A stretch of DNA of 14,182 nt from CAZDOD01 sp964506935 (GTDB lineage Bacteria > Desulfobacterota > Zymogenia > Zymogenales > Zymogenaceae): NCBI GenBank assembly GCA_964506935.1, contig CAZDOD010000066.1:1-14182 (forward strand), given 5' to 3'. The position numbers and the translations under genes are program-made. Within the stretch, counting starts at the first letter, position 1. Every line of letters begins with the position of its first letter. This document shows positions 1 to 6,502 of this stretch, piece after piece. A model generated the notes under the pieces. That model made no database searches. It was given only the letters and a program-made list of their open reading frames with translations, and was not told where the DNA came from.

Positions 1-2
1 AA

Positions 3-737
3 TTGATCGAGATAGAAAAACTTGTCAAGAATTTCGGAAGAATAAAAGCGGTCGATAATCTGAACCTATCGGTCTCAAAGGGGGAGTTCTTTGGATTTTT
101 GGGCCCAAACGGTGCCGGAAAGACCACGACGATAAAGATACTCACGGGCCTTTTGAAGCCGACGTCGGGTAAGGTAAAAATAGAAAATTTCGATATGAAA
201 AAGGATATGGTCAAGGCAAAGGGGATCACGGCATATATTCCGGACAAGCCGTTCCTATACGAGAAACTCACGGGGAGGGAATTTCTAAACTTCATCGGTG
301 GGCTTTATGGTATCGACGGGAATGCGATCAAGAAAAAAGGGGAGGAGCTGATAGAGTTGTTCTCTATGGGTGAATGGGTAGATGACCTAATTGAGGGTTA
401 CTCCCACGGTATGAAGCAGAAGATGGTCATGTCGTCCGCCCTAATTCATGACCCGAAAATCATCATCATAGATGAGCCTATGGTGGGCCTTGATCCGAAG
501 AGTATCAGGCTCGTTAAGGAGATATTTTTGGGACTCGCAAAGGGGGGTGTAACGATTTTCATGTCGACCCACACACTCATCCACGCCCAGGATATGTGTG
601 ATAGAATTGGGATAATTAATAGGGGAAAGCTCGTCGCCCTAGGTAACATCGACAAGCTGATGGAGACCGCACATACCAAGAGGAGAGAGTTGGAGGAGAT
701 ATTTTTTACACTCACCGAAGAGGAAAGGGAGAGATAA
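3..737 (+). CDS. ABC transporter ATP-binding protein (EcsA-like)
   Basis: Cytoplasmic nucleotide-binding subunit that would hydrolyse ATP to drive the membrane protein encoded next to it. Visible motifs over 244 residues: Walker A GPNGAGKT at about 34-41, a degenerate signature YSHGMKQ at about 133-139, Walker B IIIIDEP at about 153-159, D-loop GLDP at 162-165 and the switch histidine in STH at 188-190. The region where a Q-loop glutamine is usual reads YIPDKPFLYEKLTGRE, which I associate with EcsA-type exporters. The first codon is a TTG two bases inside the window edge, so the true start may lie upstream; the protein nonetheless begins where such ATPases normally begin (IEIEKLVKNFG). It ends 4 bases before the permease gene, which points to co-transcription. 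The substrate cannot be told from sequence. Confidence 0.92.
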   Translation: MIEIEKLVKNFGRIKAVDNLNLSVSKGEFFGFLGPNGAGKTTTIKILTGLLKPTSGKVKIENFDMKKDMVKAKGITAYIPDKPFLYEKLTGREFLNFIGGLYGIDGNAIKKKGEELIELFSMGEWVDDLIEGYSHGMKQKMVMSSALIHDPKIIIIDEPMVGLDPKSIRLVKEIFLGLAKGGVTIFMSTHTLIHAQDMCDRIGIINRGKLVALGNIDKLMETAHTKRRELEEIFFTLTEEERER

Positions 738-741
738 TTTT

Positions 742-2424
742 GTGAGAAGTGTTCTCCTAATATGGAAGGTAAAGATACTTTCAACGATAAACGATCTTAT
801 GAAAATCAACAGGGAGAAGATTCTCAAGATCGTATTTTTTTCATGCGCCGGTGTGCTCTTCATTATCTTCGACTATCATTTCTTTTTAAGGATAATACGA
901 CACCTCCTCGATATTGAGCTGGTGGGTGATATCCTGGTCGATAAGTTGATGGGGATGATCAACCTCACGCTCTTTTCTGTGCTCATTTTTTCCAATATAA
1001 TAGCATCGCTTTCAACCCTGTATCTCTCGAAGGATTTAAACCTCCTGCTTTCGGCGCCCATTTCGCACTCGAACGTGTTCGTCGCGAAATATTTTCAGAC
1101 TACAATAAACAGCTCATATATGGTGATTATCTTCGGGCTTCCGATCTTCTTCGCACTCGGAAAGGCCTTTGGTATGGGGATGGGGTATTATTTCTGTATG
1201 ATAGCCTTACTTATTCCCTTCATAATAATTCCCGCCGGATTCGGCATTCTATTTACAATGCTGCTTATGCGGTTCTTCCCGGCCAAGAGAACGAATCAGG
1301 TCTTGACATTTATGGGGATGATTTTTGCGGCCGGGCTGATATTCTTTTTTAGGTTTTTGAGGCCTGAAACGCTCTACGAAGATGTAACCGACATGGCGCA
1401 GCCCGCCTTTGTGGATTTTTTGTCGAACTTCAGCGTCCCGAGATATCCATTCCTCCCACCGACGTGGCTGACGCATATAGTCAATGATATGGTCGGGATG
1501 GAAAGCGGAGTGTTTTTTGAGAATCTGGTTTTTTTGATACTCGGTGGGATAGTGACCTTTATTGTCGTGGTCGGGATTTCTCACGCCATATATTTTTCGG
1601 GATTTTCGCAAGCCTTTGAGAGCAAAAGGCGCGGGAAAAACAGGAGGATCTCGAGTCTCAAGATATTCGAGCGCTTCTTTAAATGGATGTCTCTACCAGA
1701 GCGGTCAGTAATGATAAAAGACCTTAAGACATTCTTCAGGGATCCCACACAGTGGTCACAGCTTTTTCTTATTGGTGCACTGATAGTTATCTATCTCTTT
1801 AGCATCAAGAGCATCCCGGTGACCACCCCATTCTTAAAAAATCTGACCTCGTTTCTCAACCTCGGCCTTGCGGGTTTCGTCATATCTGCCCTTTCGGTCA
1901 GATTCATCTTTCCGACAACTAGCCTCGAGGGCGAAGCATACTGGATTATCGTCTCCTCGCCACTTTCTGTTAAGAAATTTCTGTGGGGGAAATTCTTCGT
2001 CTATCTGTTGCCGATAGTATTTTTGGGGGAGCTTCTTATTATCTCATCGAACATTATCCTGAGGGTAGACCCATTTCTCATGATACTCTCTTCGGTAACG
2101 ATCCTGATAGTAACAATCACCCTCACCGCGATGGGGGTGGGACTGGGCGCCATCTATCCAAGGTTCAATTACGAGAACACGGCCGAGATAGCGGCGGGTT
2201 TCGGGGGGATACTCTACATGATATTGAGCCTCACATATGTCGGCCTCACCGTGGTGATCGAGGCGAGGCCGGTCTATGTATATTTCAGGGAGACGATAGT
2301 TCCGGGGACATATGAGCCAAAGAGCCTTATTCTTTCCGTGATCCTGCTTATCATCCTGAACGTCTTTGCTTTTTTTCTGCCTATGTGGGTAGGGATCAGG
2401 AGCCTCGAGAGGATGGAGCTTTGA
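742..2424 (+). CDS. ABC-2 type exporter permease, 560 aa
   Basis: Polytopic inner-membrane partner of the preceding ATPase. I count about 12 hydrophobic stretches: residues 30-50, 72-95, 125-142, 149-178, 186-205, 260-285, 340-354, 370-390, 418-440, 444-471, 484-506 and 528-551, with a charged cytoplasmic section around 290-335. There is an apparent internal duplication: KDLNLLLSAPISHSNVFVAK near 97-116 resembles EGEAYWIIVSSPLSVKKFLW near 396-415. Each follows a membrane segment and carries an (S)(A/S)P(I/L)S core, as expected if the protein is a fused pair of half-permeases. The layout matches large putative ABC permeases paired with EcsA-like ATPases. It starts at GTG 742, preceded by a purine-rich ribosome site at 721-733. 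The stop is followed after one base by the mutL ATG. Transport direction and cargo are unknown. Confidence 0.85.
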   Translation: MRSVLLIWKVKILSTINDLMKINREKILKIVFFSCAGVLFIIFDYHFFLRIIRHLLDIELVGDILVDKLMGMINLTLFSVLIFSNIIASLSTLYLSKDLNLLLSAPISHSNVFVAKYFQTTINSSYMVIIFGLPIFFALGKAFGMGMGYYFCMIALLIPFIIIPAGFGILFTMLLMRFFPAKRTNQVLTFMGMIFAAGLIFFFRFLRPETLYEDVTDMAQPAFVDFLSNFSVPRYPFLPPTWLTHIVNDMVGMESGVFFENLVFLILGGIVTFIVVVGISHAIYFSGFSQAFESKRRGKNRRISSLKIFERFFKWMSLPERSVMIKDLKTFFRDPTQWSQLFLIGALIVIYLFSIKSIPVTTPFLKNLTSFLNLGLAGFVISALSVRFIFPTTSLEGEAYWIIVSSPLSVKKFLWGKFFVYLLPIVFLGELLIISSNIILRVDPFLMILSSVTILIVTITLTAMGVGLGAIYPRFNYENTAEIAAGFGGILYMILSLTYVGLTVVIEARPVYVYFRETIVPGTYEPKSLILSVILLIILNVFAFFLPMWVGIRSLERMEL

Positions 2425-2425
2425 T

Positions 2426-4222
2426 ATGTCAAAGGATCTGAAATCCAATCGGATTAAAATATTAGACGACAACTTGATAAACCTCATCGCAGCGGGCGAG
2501 ATAGTAGAGCGTCCCGCATCAGTGGTCAAGGAGCTTCTGGAAAACTCCCTCGATGCAGGGGCTGAGAGCATAGACATCGAAATAGAGGCGGGAGGAAAGA
2601 AGAGGATAGTGGTCACGGACGACGGCGTCGGTATGAGTATGGAGGATGCGAAGCTTGCAATCGAGAGGCACGCCACTAGCAAGGTCGAGAGAATAGACGA
2701 CTTAAAATCGATTCACACCCTCGGTTTCAGGGGGGAGGCGCTTCCGAGCATCGCATCGGTATCGCGCCTGACGCTCTTTACGAAAATGGAAGATTCGACT
2801 TCGGGATGTGAAATAAGATTGGAGGGCGGGAAATTAAAATATGTCCGTGATGCGGGGATACCGAAGGGAACGAGGGTGATTGCCGACGACCTCTTCTTTT
2901 CTGTTCCGGCGAGGAGGAAGTTTTTAAAGACCGAAAAGACCGAATACTATCACGTCCTCGATGTAATAAACAGGGTTGCGATCTCGAGGCCCGACGTCCG
3001 TTTTCGCCTGAAGGCGGACGGGAGGGAGGTTATCAATGTCCATTCAGGATCATTGAGGGATAGGGTAGGGGGGATACTGGGAAAGAGGTCGGTTGAAAAT
3101 ATGGAGGAGGTCGGCTTTGAGGCCGAAGGTATCAAGGTGCTTGGGCTCGTGGGGAGTCCCGACGACACGCGCACGACCAGATCAAACATCTTCATCTACG
3201 TAAATGACCGATACGTAAGAGACGCTGTCGTTACATCTGCAATCATGAGGGCATATAAGGGTCTCATATTCAATCAGCGTTATCCAATCGCCGTCCTGTT
3301 TATTCAGCTCCCATACTCCGATGTCGATGTCAATATCCACCCAACTAAGATACAGGTAAAGTTCAAAGATACACAAAATGTCGGGGGGGTGGTTAAAAGG
3401 GCGGTTGATGAGGCGCTGAAAAAAAGCACCACTGTAAAGATTGCAGAAGCAAAAGACCTTAGATATCAAAAAGATCGAAAATACGGTGAAAGTGAAGTAG
3501 GAAGAGTTGGGAACTCAGGGAGTCTTTTTTTTGAAAAGTCCGATAGATCCGTCGCTGAAATGGAACCGGGAGTATCAGGGAGGTCTCTTCCTATATCGAA
3601 AGACGGGATAGAGATCTCAGGTATCGAAGATTTCGGTGAGACAGGCGGATTTAAGGTCCTCGGCCAGATAAAGGGTACCTATATAATATTAGAAAGGAAC
3701 GAAGGTCTTGTCATAATAGACCAGCATGCCGCCCACGAGAGGATCATCTATGAGGAGATAAAGGCAGGATATTTAAAAAAGAACATCCCGAGACAAAGGC
3801 TCCTCTTTCCGATGAAGATTGAGCTTCCGAAGGCCGATTATGAGGTGATTTTATCAAATTTAGAGGATATCTACGAGATGGGCCTTGAGATATCGGATTT
3901 CGGCGAAAATACCGTTATCGTGACCTCTGTTCCCGCCGTCATAAAGGATGCCGATGTAAAGGAGCTTGTAAATAACATCTCCGAAGAATTGAAGGGTGGA
4001 AAACGGAGCATAGGGGCCGAAGATCTGATCGATAAAATAATAACGATCATGGCATGTCACGGTGCCGTGAGAGCGGGAAGGGAGCTGGGCACCGAAGAGA
4101 TAAGGGGACTGGTACGATCGATGGAGAAAACCCCGTATGCGGCACACTGCCCGCACGGTAGGCCAACGATGTTCGTCATTTCGACCGAAGAAATAAAGAG
4201 GCGGTTTAAGAGGACAAACTGA
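2426..4222 (+). CDS. mutL: DNA mismatch repair protein MutL, nuclease-type
   Basis: Matchmaker of mismatch repair, linking MutS mismatch recognition to strand incision. The N-terminal GHKL ATPase is intact: ELLENSLDAGA at 36-46 (catalytic Glu36, Mg-binding Asn40), DDGVGM at 65-70 and TLGFRGEAL at 98-106. A low-complexity linker covers about 340-410. The C-terminal domain has the metal-binding nuclease signature DQHA-x2-E-x4-E starting at residue 432, then ACHGAVRAG from 543, CPHGRP at 575-580 and FKR at 594-596. Enteric MutL lacks these, while Bacillus-like MutL has them, so this protein should nick DNA itself rather than call on MutH. The length of 598 aa is normal. ATG 2426 starts one base after the permease stop, and the gene end overlaps the miaA start, so it probably shares an operon with both neighbours. 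Confidence 0.97.
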   Translation: MSKDLKSNRIKILDDNLINLIAAGEIVERPASVVKELLENSLDAGAESIDIEIEAGGKKRIVVTDDGVGMSMEDAKLAIERHATSKVERIDDLKSIHTLGFRGEALPSIASVSRLTLFTKMEDSTSGCEIRLEGGKLKYVRDAGIPKGTRVIADDLFFSVPARRKFLKTEKTEYYHVLDVINRVAISRPDVRFRLKADGREVINVHSGSLRDRVGGILGKRSVENMEEVGFEAEGIKVLGLVGSPDDTRTTRSNIFIYVNDRYVRDAVVTSAIMRAYKGLIFNQRYPIAVLFIQLPYSDVDVNIHPTKIQVKFKDTQNVGGVVKRAVDEALKKSTTVKIAEAKDLRYQKDRKYGESEVGRVGNSGSLFFEKSDRSVAEMEPGVSGRSLPISKDGIEISGIEDFGETGGFKVLGQIKGTYIILERNEGLVIIDQHAAHERIIYEEIKAGYLKKNIPRQRLLFPMKIELPKADYEVILSNLEDIYEMGLEISDFGENTVIVTSVPAVIKDADVKELVNNISEELKGGKRSIGAEDLIDKIITIMACHGAVRAGRELGTEEIRGLVRSMEKTPYAAHCPHGRPTMFVISTEEIKRRFKRTN

Positions 4223-5160
4223 AATCCGATACTAAAGATAAGATAGTTGTAATAATTGGACCGACTGCGTCGGGAAAGTCGACAATCGCCGTAGAGGTCG
4301 CCGAAAGATTGGGTGATTTCGGTGGTGCCGAGATAATCTACGCCGACTCCGCGGCGGTCTACAGATACCTCGATGTAGGGACCGCAAAACCTTCCCATGA
4401 TCTTAGAAAAAGAGTCCCACACCACATGATAGATGTGGCGTTTCCCGATCAACAATTTAACGCAAAGCTCTATTCGGAGATGGCGACGGAGGTAGTCCGT
4501 GACATAATTTCGAGTGGAAAGATCCCGATAGTTACCGGCGGGACAGGCCTCTATATAAAGGCGTTGGTGCACGGTCTCTTTTCCATCTCTTCGGGGATAG
4601 AAGAGATCAGGCAAAAACTCGATATCGAGGAGAAGGAAAGGGGGATTAGTGAACTTTACATAGAGCTTTGTAGGGTCGATCCCGAATCGGCATCAATGAT
4701 AAACGAAAACGACCACATAAGGATAAAGAGGGCCCTCGAGATATATCGAAAGACTGGAATACCGATAAGCAAATTGAAGAGGAATCACGGCTTTAAAAAC
4801 AAGGTTTTCGATCCCGTTTATATAGGGCTCTCTGTAAATAGAAAGATCCTGTACGAGAGGATAGAGAGTCGTGTCGATGATATGATCAGGGACAAGATCA
4901 CTGATGAAGTAAAAAAGGTAATAGGTCTGGGTTATGATGAAAAATCCACCGCCCTGTCCACAATCGGCTATAAGGAGATCACGGAATATCTATGCGGCGA
5001 GATCACATTAGATGAAGCCGTATTCTTGATCAAGAGAAACACACGAAGGCTTGCAAAGAGACAGATGACATGGTTTAAAAAAGTACCGAACGTAAACTGG
5101 TTTGAGTATCCCTACGATATTGAAGGGATCGTCTCTATTATAAAAAGAGGTATGCAATAA
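4219..5160 (+). CDS. miaA: tRNA dimethylallyltransferase MiaA, probable CTG start
   Basis: Transfers a dimethylallyl group from DMAPP to N6 of A37 in tRNAs reading U-initial codons. Seen: P-loop GPTASGKS at residues 14-21, substrate segment DSAAVYR at 43-49, GTAKP at 54-58, HHMID at 68-72 and TGGTGLYIKAL at 106-116; near the C-terminus TIGYKE and KRQMTWFKK. The first ATG, GTG or TTG in frame after the upstream stop at 4207 is TTG 4309, and starting there would delete the P-loop. The frame is open from 4210, and the only plausible initiator before the P-loop is CTG 4219. It has GAGGA (4210-4214) four bases upstream and overlaps the mutL stop as CTGA. This gives 313 aa, the usual MiaA length, with a normal lead-in (MKSDTKDKIVVIIG). 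Translational coupling to mutL is therefore likely. The identity is certain; the start codon is inferred. Confidence 0.93.
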   Translation: MKSDTKDKIVVIIGPTASGKSTIAVEVAERLGDFGGAEIIYADSAAVYRYLDVGTAKPSHDLRKRVPHHMIDVAFPDQQFNAKLYSEMATEVVRDIISSGKIPIVTGGTGLYIKALVHGLFSISSGIEEIRQKLDIEEKERGISELYIELCRVDPESASMINENDHIRIKRALEIYRKTGIPISKLKRNHGFKNKVFDPVYIGLSVNRKILYERIESRVDDMIRDKITDEVKKVIGLGYDEKSTALSTIGYKEITEYLCGEITLDEAVFLIKRNTRRLAKRQMTWFKKVPNVNWFEYPYDIEGIVSIIKRGMQ

Positions 5161-5358
5161 AGCAATATTGATTGCAGCGTAAAGAAAAGGGCAGATATTT
5201 AGAAAATTTTTTTAAACAAATTTTTTCTTCCACTTGCAAATATCAAAACATATGAGATAATAGGCATTGCAGCAAAGATAATCGAGATAGGTTTATCTGA
5301 AGTTTCTTTACATGGTGTACTAAAATGGGGGGACAGAGGCGTTTAAGGTAAAAAAGGC

Positions 5359-5387
5359 TTGAATTTGTAAATAAAAATCGTTAGTAT
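5359..5387 (+). promoter_or_regulatory. Candidate sigma-70 promoter for hfq
   Basis: TTGAAT at 5359-5364 and TAGTAT at 5382-5387 are separated by exactly 17 bases, in an AT-rich spacer, placing transcription start near 5394, about 33 bases before the hfq ATG. This fits the break in spacing after miaA (266 bases), which suggests hfq is transcribed at least partly on its own. Prediction from consensus only. Confidence 0.5.
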
Positions 5388-5426
5388 GAAATAAGCATTT
5401 TTTCCTTCTCTGGGAGAAGTCGTTTC

Positions 5427-5627
5427 ATGGTGAAAAATAATGTCAATGTTCAAGATCATTTCTTGAATATGGTCAGAAAAGACAAGCTCGTAGTAGTGAT
5501 TATTCTAAATGACGAAACCGAATTGGAAGGAGTCGTGAGGAGCTTCGATAACTTCTGTATTATGCTTGATGCCGAAAAGCCTTTTCTTATATACAAGCAT
5601 GCAATTTCCACTATATATGTAAAGTAA
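5427..5627 (+). CDS. hfq: RNA chaperone Hfq (short form, 66 aa)
   Basis: Sm-like hexameric RNA chaperone that brings small RNAs and mRNAs together. The N-terminal QDHFLN at 9-14 matches the proximal-face QDxFLN motif. The Sm1 strand region runs through LNDETELEGVVRSFDNFCIML at about 27-47, and the Sm2 hallmark YKHAIST lies at 56-62. The usual NG turn in Sm1 reads ND here. The protein stops almost directly after Sm2, so it lacks the long acidic or flexible tail of enteric Hfq; short forms are common outside gammaproteobacteria. ATG 5427 is preceded by GGGAG at 5412-5416. The position downstream of mutL-miaA is the conserved proteobacterial order, although here it has its own likely promoter. 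A lipoprotein gene starts six bases after the stop. Confidence 0.93.
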   Translation: MVKNNVNVQDHFLNMVRKDKLVVVIILNDETELEGVVRSFDNFCIMLDAEKPFLIYKHAISTIYVK

Positions 5628-5633
5628 AAGGCG

Positions 5634-6194
5634 ATGAGAATATACCGATCTTTTATAATTATTATGTCGTTTGCTTTTGTATTCGGTTGTGCAAGAACTA
5701 TAGATGTGGAGGCCTACCCCTTCGGATCGCCGATGCATCATGTATATAACGGGATGAAGTTTCTAGATATGAGGTTTATGGACGAGGCTTTCAGGGAATT
5801 CTCATCAGCTCTTGAAGCGGAGCCTTATCTCTCCGGTGGATTTGCAGGGAAGGGAATCTACTGGTCGATGCTGGGGATTCCTGATGTCTCCAGAGGATAT
5901 ATAATACTTGCAAGGAAAAATGCTAAGAATACATCCGAGGAGGTCTTTGCAATTCTATCTTCCATGAGGGTGGAGGTCACAATTGAGAACGGTGATTGGT
6001 TTGAGGTCCTGTCTCAAAACTTCGATGAGATCATGGATATCGATCCCAATAGATCTCAGGCCTACTACTGGATGGGTCTGGGGCTTTATAAAACAGGAGA
6101 CACCGTAGGAGCGGTTGATAAATTCACGAAGGTTACTGAGCTTGGTGGAAAATACAAGAAGATAGCGGAGGATCTTCTTAAAGAACTGGAGTAA
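5634..6194 (+). CDS. Putative TPR-like lipoprotein, 186 aa
   Basis: I do not recognise a named family. The N-terminus MRIYRSFIIIMSFAFVFGC is a classical lipoprotein signal: two positive charges, a hydrophobic core, and a lipobox-like VFGC with Cys19 as the expected lipidated residue. Ala20 does not suggest inner-membrane retention, so an outer-membrane anchor facing the periplasm is likely. The rest is helical and looks TPR-like: one repeat around 37-70 (YNGMKFLDMRFMDEAFREFS), and another near 143-175 with YYWMGLGLYKTGDTVGAVDKF. Such proteins are usually scaffolds in envelope complexes, but no specific role can be given. The start lies 6 bases after the hfq stop with a weak AAAGG ribosome site, so expression probably depends on coupling to hfq. 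A second ATG at codon 11 would destroy the signal peptide. Confidence 0.8.
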   Translation: MRIYRSFIIIMSFAFVFGCARTIDVEAYPFGSPMHHVYNGMKFLDMRFMDEAFREFSSALEAEPYLSGGFAGKGIYWSMLGIPDVSRGYIILARKNAKNTSEEVFAILSSMRVEVTIENGDWFEVLSQNFDEIMDIDPNRSQAYYWMGLGLYKTGDTVGAVDKFTKVTELGGKYKKIAEDLLKELE

Positions 6195-6209
6195 TTTAGC
6201 AAATTTTTC

Positions 6210-6238
6210 TTGACAGAAATTGCAAAAATTGTTATTAA
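6210..6238 (+). promoter_or_regulatory. Strong sigma-70-type promoter of tRNA-Val
   Basis: Perfect TTGACA at 6210-6215, a 17-base spacer, and TATTAA at 6233-6238. The predicted start of transcription is near 6245, a few bases before the mature tRNA 5' end at 6251. This is the best promoter match in the window and fits the high expression expected of a tRNA. It could also feed the thrS operon by read-through. Confidence 0.72.
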
Positions 6239-6250
6239 TTTTAAGGGTTT

Positions 6251-6325
6251 AGGCACGTAGCTCAGTGGGAGAGCGCTACCCTGACGCGGTAGATGTCGGC
6301 GGTTCAATCCCGCCCGTGCCTACCA
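6251..6325 (+). tRNA. tRNA-Val (anticodon GAC)
   Basis: A full cloverleaf of 75 bases can be folded by eye: acceptor AGGCACG with CGTGCCT, D-arm GCTC/GAGC, anticodon arm CTACC/GGTAG with loop CTGACGC, a 5-base variable region, T-arm GGCGG/CCGCC with loop TTCAATC, then discriminator A and an encoded CCA. The anticodon GAC reads GUC (and GUU by wobble), hence valine. It sits alone behind its own promoter, 178 bases upstream of the thrS start. Confidence 0.96.
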
Positions 6326-6336
6326 TTTAATATGAA

Positions 6337-6357
6337 GGGAGGGGGAGAGGGGGGAGG
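6337..6357 (+). other. G-rich tract, possible G-quadruplex, in thrS leader
   Basis: Uninterrupted purine stretch with G-runs of 3, 5, 6 and 2 (GGG 6337-6339, GGGGG 6341-6345, GGGGGG 6349-6354, GG 6356-6357) on the coding strand, just after tRNA-Val. It could fold as a two-layer, perhaps three-layer, quadruplex in DNA or in a read-through RNA. A very similar tract lies at 8939-8963 after infC. No function is demonstrated. Confidence 0.45.
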
Positions 6358-6452
6358 CAAATAGAGACTTCCAAGATAAATGGGAAAAAGAAATTTTTTG
6401 GTTATTGTTGAATTATCAGAAAAAAGGATTTTAAAAATCGAATAATTAGATA

Positions 6453-6502
6453 AAAAGGCATCAAGCTCTAATTTGATCGTTGATGCCTTTTCCTATTTTT
6501 TT
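6453..6502 (+). terminator. Terminator-like hairpin abutting the thrS start codon
   Basis: A perfect 12-base inverted repeat, AAAAGGCATCAA (6453-6464) with TTGATGCCTTTT (6480-6491), encloses a 15-base loop and runs into a T-rich tract up to 6502. The thrS ATG follows at 6503. The A-tract on one side and T-tract on the other make it a candidate bidirectional intrinsic terminator. It could end the tRNA-Val transcript, or act as an attenuator controlling entry into thrS. Its T-rich tail leaves no Shine-Dalgarno sequence for thrS. Confidence 0.65.

Noticed and set aside
2044..2682. Long antisense open frame of 212 codons across the permease/mutL junction.
   Set aside because: It lies opposite two clearly coding genes, has no ribosome site, and its translation shows no recognisable domain; a codon-bias shadow.
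5201..5227. A/T-only hairpin with T-runs just after miaA as a possible terminator.
   Set aside because: The stem contains no GC pairs, so it would be too weak to call.
5203..5346. Open frame of 47 codons plus stop in the miaA-hfq spacer.
   Set aside because: No standard start codon and no ribosome site; AT-rich open frames of this length are expected by chance.
6326..6502. T-box or tRNA-mimic control of thrS in its leader.
   Set aside because: No T-box AGGGTGGNACCGCG motif and no threonine-anticodon-like stem-loop could be seen.
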